Shown here in pieces: positions 8,186 to 16,364 of a stretch of 64,000 nt of DNA. Position 1 is the first letter of the stretch; each line of letters opens with the position of its first letter. This stretch comes from Methylophilaceae bacterium (GTDB taxonomy: Bacteria; Pseudomonadota; Gammaproteobacteria; Burkholderiales; Methylophilaceae), in contig JABFRO010000002.1 of assembly GCA_013141125.1 (NCBI GenBank), positions 434,001 to 498,000 of the forward strand. Reading direction: 5' to 3'. The notes beneath the pieces were generated by a model. It searched no databases and was not told where the DNA came from. It worked only from the letters and a program-made list of their open reading frames with translations. The translations under genes and the position numbers were made by a program.

Positions 8186-9556
8186 TTAAAACGCATACAT
8201 CGCCGTCAGCCACAGCTTGTCAGTGCTACGGATACGTCCGGCTGCATAACGGTCGCCTTCCGTGAATCGGCCGTACTCGACTTTGCTACTGATGTTTTTG
8301 TTAAACGCGTAGGCGGCGGATAGATCCCACTCATTGCCATACCTATGTCCCGTACCGCCACCCAGTCGATTGAATCCCACATCGGAATTAATCCTGTGGA
8401 ATTCCGTAGACAAGGTTAAATCGCGAAACTTGTAAGCGGCGGTGAGGAAGGTGTCCTGAATCCCTTCTTTAGGGGTGACGAGGAATTTATCCACCCAACC
8501 TTGAAATAAATGGTTGGTACCAAACGGGGTTTGGAAGCCGAATCTGCCGCCGTTGCTGGATAAGGTTTCGTGGTCTAAACGTAGTGAAAACGTACCGTAA
8601 GCTTCTTCATCAATTTTCAAATCATAAATAGCGCCGCCGCCCAAGCGCAGATAATGTGCGTTGATACGGCTATCGCCATCGGCAAAGCGGGTTTGTTTGG
8701 CGAATTCAGCGGTATAGGCATATTTCCAGTCATCATTGAATTTGCGTACCCCGTCCAGACGCGCGCCAAAGCTGACGTTGGATTGATCGGCATTGGCATT
8801 GCCTGCTCCAAACCAGCCATTACCAAAGCCTAAATCGGTGAAGGTGGAAAAATTTGCGTAGCCCACCAAAGATTCAGACGGTGAAATGCGATATTTAACG
8901 TTGACGATGCCTAAACGCCCACTGTCACGTAATTTGGTGTTGATTTGCTTGATGCGCTCAAAATCGGCCAGATAAATTTCCGTATCCGGCAAGCTTTTGT
9001 TTTCCAGCGCAATGCCATCAAACACTTGCATCACTTGGCGGAATTCAATATTGCCTATCATGCGCACGTTATCCAGCTTGAGCGATTGCCGACCTGCACG
9101 AATCTTGGTGTTTTTAATGCCGGTCCATTCCACAAACAACTGATTTACATCGGTGTAATCGGGGTCAACAATGGCCGGATATTGTGTATGCCCAGGCTGT
9201 GGCAAACCTTTGGCAACATCGTTGTAATCATCTTTGAACTTGCTGACGTTAATAAACTGCGCAGCTATGCTGAAGTTTTTATAAGGTGCAGTTTGCCAGC
9301 CGATCAGGCTACGCAGGGTTACGCCGTTGGCCTCTTGCGCAAAACCATCCTGATTTACATTTTCATAACGTAAACGGAAACTGGTTAAATTTTTTCCGCC
9401 TTTTAGCGCATCCAGAAAGGTGTATTCGGGTAAGGGGGCTTCTGCGGCTGGCGCGTTTTCTGTTATCGCTTCTGCAGCATAGGCGCTGCCGATTAAACCA
9501 AATAGTATTAGGCCGCTAATAGCCTGTTGTAATAAATTGCGTTTTAAGTGTTTCAT
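8186..9556 (-). CDS. Outer-membrane porin-like protein of the nitrate locus
   Basis: A 456-residue protein with a clear signal peptide (basic start, hydrophobic ISGLILFGLIGSAYA, cleavage after AYA) and a long beta-strand-rich body ending in a C-terminal phenylalanine (TAMYAF), the sorting signal of outer-membrane beta barrels. It resembles alginate-export/OprD-like porins by style (RLRYENVNQDG, AGRQSLKLDN). Because it sits between nrtD and cobA with short spacing, I infer that it lets nitrate or nitrite across the outer membrane. Substrate is not shown by sequence. Ribosome site TTGGAG precedes ATG 9556. Confidence 0.75.
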   Translation of the reverse strand: MKHLKRNLLQQAISGLILFGLIGSAYAAEAITENAPAAEAPLPEYTFLDALKGGKNLTSFRLRYENVNQDGFAQEANGVTLRSLIGWQTAPYKNFSIAAQFINVSKFKDDYNDVAKGLPQPGHTQYPAIVDPDYTDVNQLFVEWTGIKNTKIRAGRQSLKLDNVRMIGNIEFRQVMQVFDGIALENKSLPDTEIYLADFERIKQINTKLRDSGRLGIVNVKYRISPSESLVGYANFSTFTDLGFGNGWFGAGNANADQSNVSFGARLDGVRKFNDDWKYAYTAEFAKQTRFADGDSRINAHYLRLGGGAIYDLKIDEEAYGTFSLRLDHETLSSNGGRFGFQTPFGTNHLFQGWVDKFLVTPKEGIQDTFLTAAYKFRDLTLSTEFHRINSDVGFNRLGGGTGHRYGNEWDLSAAYAFNKNISSKVEYGRFTEGDRYAAGRIRSTDKLWLTAMYAF

Positions 9557-9581
9557 TTGATTGCTCCAAAATTATTGATGA

Positions 9582-10397
9582 TTAAGCCGCCTTGGCATGA
9601 CGTTCATATAAAAAGCGCAGCACTTCCGCACGCAAATGGTTGTAATCGGTGTTTTCTGCTAGTTCCAGTCGTTTTCTGGGGCGTGGCAGATCAACACTTA
9701 ACACTTCGCCTATGGTCGCCGCAGGGCCGTTGGTCATCATCACGATCTTGTCTGAAAGCAAGACCGCTTCATCTACATCGTGCGTCACCATGATAGCGGT
9801 GGCGCCGGATTTCGCCATGATGCCCATCAGCTCATCCTGCAAGCGTGCGCGGGTCAGGGCATCGAGTGCGCCAAAAGGCTCATCCAGCAATAACACTTTG
9901 GGCTCCATGGCCAGGGCGCGGGCAATACCTACACGTTGCTTCATGCCGCCGGAAACTTCATTGGGGCGTTTATCCGCCGCGTGGGATAAGCCCACCAAAT
10001 CCATAGCGGCGGCAGTGCGTGCCAGCATTTGCGCTTTGCTTTCTTTGTTTGCAAATACGCGTTCAATCGCCAGATACACGTTTTCAGCGCAAGTCAGCCA
10101 GGGCAGCAGGGAATGATTCTGGAACACCACGGCACGCTCCGGGCCGGGGCCGGCGATTTCACGTCCGGCACAGAACATCAAGCCGTCTGTGGGGCTGAGT
10201 AAACCTGCCAGCAGATTAAGTACCGTGGATTTGCCGCAGCCGGAGTGACCGATAATGGTGACAAATTCTCCTTGTGTAATATTCAAATTGACGTTACGCA
10301 AGGCCTCGAAACTGCCGTTCTTGGTGTGGAACACCATGTTGACTTGTTCTAACAACACATACTTTTCAATAGGTTTGATTTCAAGATTTTTTTGCAT
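9582..10397 (-). CDS. nrtD: Nitrate ABC transporter ATP-binding protein
   Basis: A 271-residue ABC ATPase of the nitrate/sulfonate/taurine group. Walker A is GHSGCGKST at about 54-62, the signature is SGGMKQR, Walker B is VLLLDEPFG, and the switch His is in MVTHD. It energises uptake through the NrtB permease. The first 15 residues are an extra N-terminal tail. The ribosome site is GAGGACAACAATC before ATG 10397, 12 bases after nrtB. It lacks the NrtA-like domain of cyanobacterial NrtC, so one ATPase probably forms a homodimer. Confidence 0.93.
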   Translation of the reverse strand: MQKNLEIKPIEKYVLLEQVNMVFHTKNGSFEALRNVNLNITQGEFVTIIGHSGCGKSTVLNLLAGLLSPTDGLMFCAGREIAGPGPERAVVFQNHSLLPWLTCAENVYLAIERVFANKESKAQMLARTAAAMDLVGLSHAADKRPNEVSGGMKQRVGIARALAMEPKVLLLDEPFGALDALTRARLQDELMGIMAKSGATAIMVTHDVDEAVLLSDKIVMMTNGPAATIGEVLSVDLPRPRKRLELAENTDYNHLRAEVLRFLYERHAKAA

Positions 10398-10409
10398 GAT
10401 TGTTGTCCT

Positions 10410-11354
10410 CTATTCGTAACTGAATCGTTTGGCAATGGTTAGCAAAATTTGCTCCAGCAACAGCCCCACAATGCCGACCACAAAAATGGCGATGATGATG
10501 TGTTCCACATTCAGATTGTTCCATTCATCCCATACCCAAAAACCAATGCCCACGCCGCCGGTCAGCATTTCCGCCGCCACAATCACCAGCCAGGCCACGC
10601 CTATGGAAAGGCGTACTCCCGTCATCATGTAAGGCATGACAAAAGGAAACAGAATTTTGCTGAAAATTTTCCATTCCGACAGGTTCAACACCTTGGCGAC
10701 GTTCATGTAATCCTGCGGTACTTTGCTTACACCTACCGCCGTGTTGATAATCATGGGCCAGATGGCGGAGATGAAAATTACCCAAATCGCCGCAGGATTG
10801 GCGGCTTTGAACACCAACAAACCTATAGGCAACCAGGCCAAGGGTGAAACCGGACGCAATAAGCCGATGATGGGTGCCGCCATGCGCGACATAAACTGAA
10901 AGCGGCCAATAATAAAGCCCAGCGGAATGCCGATTAAAGCCGCCATGCCAAAGCCCAGCCCTACACGTCCCAGCGAAGCCAGAATATTCCAGCCCACGCC
11001 CTTGTCATTCGGCCCATTGTCATAGAAAGGATTGCTGAATAACTCCACCGCCGAATACCAGGTAGAAACCGGCCCCGGCAAGCCCTGCGTCTGATGTGAA
11101 ATCAGCGTCCACACCGCCAGTAACAGCAGAACGCCGAAAACAGGTGGCAGTAAGCAATTAAAAAAAGCACGGGTTTTTAGCCATGGTTTGTTTGATGGCT
11201 TATTTGGTTTGTCATTGGCCTTTCTTGCAGACGGTGCTAGCTTGATTGCCGGCAACTCAATAACCGGCTCGTTGGCTGCCGTATGATTAGTGACGGTTTT
11301 TTCGCTACGCATAATCGTTTCCAGAGCTTCTTGTTTAATGCTGACTGCGCTCAT
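10410..11354 (-). CDS. nrtB: Nitrate ABC transporter permease
   Basis: A 314-residue inner-membrane protein with a hydrophilic N-terminal tail of about 60 residues and about six membrane segments, starting at FNCLLPPVFGVLLLLAVWTL. The binding-protein-dependent permease EAA-like loop is near the middle (VPQDYMNVAKVLNLSEWKIF). It forms the channel for nitrate with NrtD. Ribosome site AAGGAG is 8 bases before ATG 11354. The 113-base gap to nrtA is filled by an inverted pair of REP units. Confidence 0.93.
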   Translation of the reverse strand: MSAVSIKQEALETIMRSEKTVTNHTAANEPVIELPAIKLAPSARKANDKPNKPSNKPWLKTRAFFNCLLPPVFGVLLLLAVWTLISHQTQGLPGPVSTWYSAVELFSNPFYDNGPNDKGVGWNILASLGRVGLGFGMAALIGIPLGFIIGRFQFMSRMAAPIIGLLRPVSPLAWLPIGLLVFKAANPAAIWVIFISAIWPMIINTAVGVSKVPQDYMNVAKVLNLSEWKIFSKILFPFVMPYMMTGVRLSIGVAWLVIVAAEMLTGGVGIGFWVWDEWNNLNVEHIIIAIFVVGIVGLLLEQILLTIAKRFSYE

Positions 11355-11377
11355 GATGATTTCTCCTTATGTATTTT

Positions 11378-11460
11378 GTAGGTCGGATGAGCGTAGCGTT
11401 ATCCGACGTTTGGGACTTATGCAGGGTTTACGTCGGATAACGCTACGCTCATCCGACCTC
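11378..11460. repeat. Inverted pair of REP units (REPIN-like) inside the nrt operon
   Basis: The unit 11378-11409 begins GTAGGTCGGATGAGCGTAGC and the unit 11430-11460 is its reverse complement over about 30 bases, with a 20-base spacer. Each unit is itself an imperfect palindrome (GTCGGAT...ATCCGAC). It lies between nrtA and nrtB and would form a strong hairpin in the mRNA, a position where REP elements often stabilise the upstream message. Confidence 0.8.
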
Positions 11461-11467
11461 CGAGGGC

Positions 11468-12763
11468 TTATGCCTTAATTTTGAACCCAGCGGCGTAAGC
11501 CTTGGGATTTGAGCCATCCCACACCACGCCATCCATCAGCTTGGAGCTGCGCATGGAAGATTTAGGCACACTCACGCCCAGCTGGCCGGCGGCTTCGCTA
11601 TACAGCTTGATTTGATTCACTTTTTGCGCAACGCCCAGATAATCAGGGTCAGTTTTCAACATGCCCCAACGCTTGTGCTGGGTGAGAAACCACATGCCGT
11701 CGGAAAGATAGGGGAAATTCACCTTGCCATCGCTGAAAAATTTCATGTAGTTGGGGTCTTTCCATTTTTTACCGATGCCGTTGTCGTAATCGCCCATAAA
11801 GCGGCCTTCGATCACTTCTTCCGGCGCATTGACATAGGCCTTGCCCGCGATCAACTTAACTACCGCCTTGCGGTTTGCTGCTAGGTCGATGTAACGGCAG
11901 GCTTCCAGAATCGCCATTATCATGGCGCGCGCGGTATTGGGGTTTTTGGCTACAAATTCGGCCGTGCAACCCAATACTTTTTCAGGATGGTCTGTCCAAA
12001 TATCTTGTGAAGTGGCTACGCTAAAGCCAACCTTGTCATAAATCGCCCGTGCATTCCACGGCTCGCCCACACAGTAGCCATCCATATTGCCGATGCGCAT
12101 ATTGGCCACCATTTGCGGCGGCGGCACGACGATGGTTTTCACATCCTTAACCGGATCTATGCCATTCGCCGCCAGCCAGTAATTCAGCCACATGGCATGG
12201 GTGCCAGTGGGGAAGGTCTGGGCAAAGGTAAAGTCACGATTTTCGTTGTCCAGCAGACGTTTTAACGTTGCGCCGCTGGTGACACCTTTGTCTTTGAGCT
12301 GGTTGGCCAAGGTAATACCTTGGCCGTTATGGTTAAGCGTCATTAACACCGCCATGTCTTTTTTTTGCCCGCCTATGCCCATTTGCACGCCATAAATCAG
12401 GCCATACAACACATGCGCCGCGTGCAGTTCACCATTCACGGTTTTATCCCGAATCGCCGCCCAGGAAGCCTCTTTTGAAGGCGTAATTTTGATGCCATAT
12501 TTCTTGTCGAAACCCATAGCCGCCGCCACGACAATCGGGGCGCAATCGGTGAGCGGAATAAAACCAATTTTCACTTCCGTTAATTCCGGTGCATCACTGC
12601 CTGCTGCCCAGGCATTAGTGCGAATCTCTTCCGGCACCAGACCCAATAACGCTGCCGCACCCATCGCACTCGCGCCGGCACGAAAAAAATTGCGCCGGCT
12701 GCTATCTTCCGGCTCATTCGCAAGCGCGGCTTTATCCAAAGTTTTTTTGTCATTCGTATGCAT
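11468..12763 (-). CDS. nrtA: Nitrate ABC transporter substrate-binding protein, Tat-exported
   Basis: A 431-residue NrtA/CmpA-type binding protein. The N-terminus has a twin-arginine signal, SRRNFFRAGASAMGAAALLG at about 22-41, so it is exported folded to the periplasm. The body has the NrtA hallmarks (KIGFIPLTDCAPIVVAAAMG, VPPPQMVANMRIGNMDGYCV, GEPWNARA). It delivers nitrate (or nitrite) to NrtBD. It is the first gene after the ANTAR-controlled leader; ribosome site CTGGAG precedes ATG 12763. A NasS-type sensor would lack the export signal, so I do not read this as NasS. Confidence 0.93.
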   Translation of the reverse strand: MHTNDKKTLDKAALANEPEDSSRRNFFRAGASAMGAAALLGLVPEEIRTNAWAAGSDAPELTEVKIGFIPLTDCAPIVVAAAMGFDKKYGIKITPSKEASWAAIRDKTVNGELHAAHVLYGLIYGVQMGIGGQKKDMAVLMTLNHNGQGITLANQLKDKGVTSGATLKRLLDNENRDFTFAQTFPTGTHAMWLNYWLAANGIDPVKDVKTIVVPPPQMVANMRIGNMDGYCVGEPWNARAIYDKVGFSVATSQDIWTDHPEKVLGCTAEFVAKNPNTARAMIMAILEACRYIDLAANRKAVVKLIAGKAYVNAPEEVIEGRFMGDYDNGIGKKWKDPNYMKFFSDGKVNFPYLSDGMWFLTQHKRWGMLKTDPDYLGVAQKVNQIKLYSEAAGQLGVSVPKSSMRSSKLMDGVVWDGSNPKAYAAGFKIKA

Positions 12764-12804
12764 GTGATTCTCCAGTTAATTCAAAATTGCCTTGCAAAAC
12801 TGCA

Positions 12805-12854
12805 AATAAAAAAGGCGTCCTGCTGACGGATTACTCCGTAGCAAGGACGCCTTT
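12805..12854 (-). terminator. Leader terminator of the nrt operon
   Basis: On the minus strand AAAGGCGTCC (12854-12845) pairs with GGACGCCTTT (12820-12811); inside, TTGCT/AGCA and ACGGA/TCCGT extend the stem, and a T-rich run follows (12814-12805). It ends about 40 bases before the nrtA start, so it can stop transcription ahead of the whole operon. Confidence 0.85.
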
Positions 12855-12877
12855 GTCCGGTGAGCCTTCATTGGCTC
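12845..12877 (-). promoter_or_regulatory. ANTAR-protein antiterminator RNA (two hexaloop hairpins)
   Basis: Minus-strand RNA: hairpin 1 is GAGCC-AAUGAA-GGCUC (12877-12862), hairpin 2 is GGAC-AAAGGC-GUCC (12858-12845). Both loops are six bases with A at position 1 and G at position 4, the published rule for ANTAR targets. Hairpin 2 uses the first half of the terminator stem, so the two structures exclude each other. Binding of NasT would favour the hairpins and allow read-through into nrtA. Confidence 0.85.
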
Positions 12878-12907
12878 GGTAATGCTGAAATTTTGTTACA
12901 AGTTAAC

Positions 12908-12939
12908 GTAGGTCGGATGAGCCGTAGGCATTATCCGAC
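12908..12939. repeat. Single REP unit
   Basis: GTAGGTCGGATGAGCCGTAG at 12908 and TTATCCGAC ending at 12939; same family as the pair at 11378 with a few changes in the core. It separates the nasT stop (12949) from the antiterminator leader. Confidence 0.75.
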
Positions 12940-12948
12940 AAAAACAAA

Positions 12949-13524
12949 TTACAGCAGCAACTTTGCTGCCTGTACCACTTGCTCGGCCAATAGGCCTAAG
13001 CGTACCTTTTGGTTCATCGCCATATTGCGCAACATGCGATAAGCTTCTTCCTCATCCACGCCACGCTGCTTCATCAGCAAACCCTTGGCGCGTTCAATCA
13101 CTTTGCGGTCACTCAGCTTGGTATTGGCTTCATCCAGTGCATTGCGCATCGCATTGAATTCTTCAAAACGTGCAATCGCCGCCTCCATCACCGGCTTCAG
13201 GCGCTCATTCGGCAAATGCCCCACTACATAAGCACTGACCCCGGCACGCGTTGCCGAACGTATTTTTTCACTATCCTCATCAAACGTAAACATTACAATC
13301 GGTCGTGGTGAGTTTGTGCTCATCACAATCAAATGCTCCAGCGTATCGCGGCTTGGAGAGTCGGTATCAATAATCACAATATCCGGCTGATGTCTGCCCA
13401 CCTCATCGTTGAGATTAGCCGTATCAGTCAGATGTGCAATTACTTTATAACCCGCCCTAGTCAAAGACTGCTGCAATAGCGCTGTGCGCTCCAAGTGATT
13501 ATCCACCAGCATGACTCGGAGCAT
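12949..13524 (-). CDS. nasT: ANTAR-domain transcription antiterminator of nitrate assimilation
   Basis: A 191-residue cytoplasmic regulator. Residues 1-120 form a response-receiver fold (LRVMLVDNHLER at the start, DIVIIDTD at about 48-55 around the acceptor Asp), and residues 125-190 form the RNA-binding ANTAR domain (VIERAKGLLMKQRG, EEEAYRMLRNMAM). NasT binds twin-hairpin leaders and prevents termination. The cognate target lies just downstream at 12845-12877. In most genomes NasT is held by the nitrate sensor NasS encoded next door; no such gene is seen here. Confidence 0.92.
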   Translation of the reverse strand: MLRVMLVDNHLERTALLQQSLTRAGYKVIAHLTDTANLNDEVGRHQPDIVIIDTDSPSRDTLEHLIVMSTNSPRPIVMFTFDEDSEKIRSATRAGVSAYVVGHLPNERLKPVMEAAIARFEEFNAMRNALDEANTKLSDRKVIERAKGLLMKQRGVDEEEAYRMLRNMAMNQKVRLGLLAEQVVQAAKLLL

Positions 13525-13772
13525 TTATCACCCGGAATTAATTGTTATGTTAGTACAGAGCAAAAACAATGCCATATTGTTAAAATTTAAGCGCAATCAA
13601 TTAATACAATGTGTTAGCACGATGACCTGCATACGTTCTATGGCGATAGTCTGAGGCACCGATGCACACTTAAAGTGCATGCGTAGCCAATGTGGTGCAT
13701 GTAACTGAAATGCCTCGCCGAGCTATTTCTGGCTATAATTCATACTAAATAAAAACTAATCACCAAGAAAAA

Positions 13773-15095
13773 ATGAATACTATTGAAACACTCGTTGCTA
13801 CTCTTTCTGGCTGGGTATGGGGTCCGCCCATGCTCACACTGCTCGTTGGCACCGGCCTTTACCTCACCATCATTTTAAAAGGCGTTCAATTTCGCGCTTT
13901 ACCATTAGCGTTTCGTCTGATTTTTCATAAAGATCATGGTCACGCGGGCGACATTAGCCATTTTGCGGCATTGATGACCGCGCTGGCGGCCACAGTGGGT
14001 ATAGGCAATATTGTCGGCGTGGCTACCGCGATTTCCCTGGGTGGGCCGGGCGCTGTATTCTGGATGTGGATGACCGGTTTAGTCGGCATGGCGACCAAGT
14101 ATTCTGAAGCAGTTTTAGCCGTGAAATATCGCGAAAAAGGTGAGCATGGAATGCGCGGCGGACCTATGTATTATTTAGCAAAAGGTGCGGGTTTACCCAG
14201 GCTGGGCTGGCTGTTTGCATTTTTCACTGCATTGGCGACTTTTGGCATAGGTAACATGACGCAAGCCAACGCCACCGCTAAAATTTTTGAAGCCACCTTT
14301 CATGTTGCTCCCTGGGTGACTGGTGTGGTGTTAATGGTGTTAACCGCGCTAGTTATCTTGGGTGGCATAAAATCCATAGGCCGCTTTACCTCATTTTTGG
14401 TACCCTTTATGATAGTTGGCTATGTAGGCGCAGCGCTGGTTGTGTTGGCGCTGAATGTGAGGGAAATCCCCCATGCCTTCGGCCTGATATTCAGCCACGC
14501 CTTTTCACCAGCCGCCGCTACGGGGGGCTTTGCCGGAGCCACAATTGCCGCCGCCATGCGTTTCGGTATCGCGCGCGGTGTGTTTTCCAATGAATCAGGT
14601 CTTGGTTCAGCCCCGATTGCTGCTGCTGCTGCCCGTACCAATGACCCTGTAAAACAAGCCTTGGTCAGCATGACGCAAACTTTTATTGATACCCTTGTGG
14701 TGTGCACCATGACTGCGCTCATTATTCTCACTGCGTCTTCATGGATGCAAGGTGTCAGTGCCGACCAGCTCACCAGTGCCAGCTTCCGCGAGACGCTGGG
14801 TGCAACAGGTGAAATCATTGTTGCAGTGGCCATTGCGATATTTGCTTATTCCACGCTCATAGGCTGGAATTATTATGGTGAAAAAGCCATCGAATATTTA
14901 TTTGGATCGCAGTCTATACTTACCTATCGTATTCTGTTTATTGCGGCAGTTGTAGTAGGTGCCATGATGAAGCTGGAGTTTGTGTGGAACTTTTCTGACC
15001 TGATGAATGGCATGATGGCTATTCCCAATCTGATAGGCTTGCTGTTGCTATCAAAAGTCATTAAAGAGGAGACCGATCGATATTTCAAAAAATAG
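13773..15095 (+). CDS. AGCS-family sodium:alanine/glycine symporter
   Basis: A 440-residue inner-membrane protein with about ten hydrophobic segments. The family motifs are clear: [24 protein letters not shown] near residue 75, [12 protein letters not shown], and [17 protein letters not shown] near 275. It imports alanine or glycine with sodium. ATG 13773 is 4 bases after an AAGAAAAAA stretch; TATAAT at 13733-13738 could be its -10 box but no good -35 box is seen. The 248-base gap before it holds a small palindrome (TGCAC...GTGCA) and nothing else recognised. Confidence 0.92.
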   Translation: MNTIETLVATLSGWVWGPPMLTLLVGTGLYLTIILKGVQFRALPLAFRLIFHKDHGHAGDISHFAALMTALAATVGIGNIVGVATAISLGGPGAVFWMWMTGLVGMATKYSEAVLAVKYREKGEHGMRGGPMYYLAKGAGLPRLGWLFAFFTALATFGIGNMTQANATAKIFEATFHVAPWVTGVVLMVLTALVILGGIKSIGRFTSFLVPFMIVGYVGAALVVLALNVREIPHAFGLIFSHAFSPAAATGGFAGATIAAAMRFGIARGVFSNESGLGSAPIAAAAARTNDPVKQALVSMTQTFIDTLVVCTMTALIILTASSWMQGVSADQLTSASFRETLGATGEIIVAVAIAIFAYSTLIGWNYYGEKAIEYLFGSQSILTYRILFIAAVVVGAMMKLEFVWNFSDLMNGMMAIPNLIGLLLLSKVIKEETDRYFKK

Positions 15096-15137
15096 GGTGC
15101 GTTTTAAGCGCCAATGATGTCATCACCCACGATGTCA

Positions 15138-15593
15138 TCAAAAGTCTTCCCCAATCACTTCCATTTCAACCAATTGCGTCCGTAGCTTCCAACTTGCTTC
15201 CAAGCCTTGCTTGGATTTGAATAAAGGATCGCGATCCAGTTCTTCGGCAGCGGTTTCGTCATCGGTGTAAATACGAAAATCGCTTGCGCTGGCGACAGCG
15301 GCAAGGCTGGCTTGGAGTTTTGAAACCGCTGTACTTTGGTAGCTACCTTGACCTAGCAGGTAATCCGCGCGATAAAGCGGGGTGTCCCAGCCATATTGTG
15401 CGGCCAGCGCTTCGGCTGTCCCGGCGATATGTTCTGGAGCGGAGAGTAGTTGCTGCGCTGTGGTTAGGCCAAAGATGACCATATCGAGTTGTGCGCCGTG
15501 ATCGACATGCACCTTGCGGATAAGATCTGCTTCATCAAAGGCAAACCAGACATAGGCATGGTTTTGTTCGTTGATTTCGATGATGTGAATCAT
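15138..15593 (-). CDS. Unrecognised 151-residue protein
   Basis: I do not recognise this protein. It is acidic, has no signal peptide and no membrane segment, and looks like a folded cytosolic domain with mixed helices and strands (MIHIIEINEQNHAYVWFAFDE start; a helical middle around GTAEALAAQYGWDT). AGGAT lies 6 bases before ATG 15593. It follows the gene at 15630-16016 by 36 bases in the same direction, so the two are probably one transcript. It is convergent with the AGCS transporter. Confidence 0.65.
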   Translation of the reverse strand: MIHIIEINEQNHAYVWFAFDEADLIRKVHVDHGAQLDMVIFGLTTAQQLLSAPEHIAGTAEALAAQYGWDTPLYRADYLLGQGSYQSTAVSKLQASLAAVASASDFRIYTDDETAAEELDRDPLFKSKQGLEASWKLRTQLVEMEVIGEDF

Positions 15594-15629
15594 AGGTGTA
15601 TCCTGTTTTTTAGGTTGCTTTTCATCGTG

Positions 15630-16016
15630 TTAATCCAAATTTGAAAACTGCTTGCGGGCATCGGCGATAAGCGTTTCTGCGCTTGCTTCTTGCTGGTTCT
15701 GAAAGCGTACCGTTGCGGCAAAGCTATGTGCCAGGGTTGCTGCAATTATCGTCGCGCAGACTTGTTCGCGCGGGTCACCGCTCCATTGCAGGGTAATGGC
15801 CGTATCTTTGCCAACAATTTTGTTGCTTTCGTCAAATCTGATGGTTACTCCTGCGTCTTCTCCATCCAGCGTGCAAGGTAGGTAGCCAGCACTTTGCAAC
15901 GGAACATAGCTATCATCCATGACCAGCCTGAAAGCAAGCGTTTTGATAGCGGCTTGTAATGTGCCAAGATCGGGAATCTGGTCGTGGTTCAGGAACAAGG
16001 TATATGAGCGCGCCAT
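15630..16016 (-). CDS. Unrecognised 128-residue protein
   Basis: I do not recognise this protein. It starts MARSYTLFLN, has no signal peptide or membrane segment, and alternates strands and helices; the middle reads YLPCTLDGEDAGVTIRFD. ATG 16016 is chosen over a TTG two codons upstream. It appears to be the first gene of a two-gene unit with 15138-15593. Both products are small, soluble and acidic, which suggests they could work together, for example as partners or as an immunity-type pair, but nothing in the sequence proves a role. Confidence 0.65.
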   Translation of the reverse strand: MARSYTLFLNHDQIPDLGTLQAAIKTLAFRLVMDDSYVPLQSAGYLPCTLDGEDAGVTIRFDESNKIVGKDTAITLQWSGDPREQVCATIIAATLAHSFAATVRFQNQQEASAETLIADARKQFSNLD

Positions 16017-16364
16017 AGTCAATCCGTTTAAAACCTAAATACGAAACTGGAAGCATGGATTGTACCAAATGGAAGAATCTGCCTATTGGCGGCCTTTGCA
16101 GGGTTGTCATAAGTATTGGCAGAGTGTCTGAAATGCTACAAATTGATAGTGTTTGTTGTAAGGAGAGCAATGTTCGTGGTCATTTCACATGGGAAATTGA
16201 GCTAACACGGATTTCCTGAATAGTTCGCATAGCGCTTGTTTGCGTAGTGCAATACGCCACTCTTAATGCGGCATCGGCTCCTTGTATATGTTTTAAGGAT
16301 GCTACTATTTTTTTTTTGCGTATTACGTTATGCTAATGCACTCAAAGTTAAAGGAAGCATCGTC
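16017..16364. other. Intergenic region without recognised gene
   Basis: This divergent gap between the small gene pair and the NSS transporter contains no reading frame I would accept and no repeat shared with other parts of the window. A run of ten T at 16308-16317 lies upstream of the transporter. Promoters for both directions must lie here, but I see no box pair with good spacing. Confidence 0.5.

Noticed and set aside
11468-12763. The binding protein as the missing NasS sensor
   Set aside because: It has a strong twin-arginine export signal, while NasS acts in the cytoplasm with NasT.
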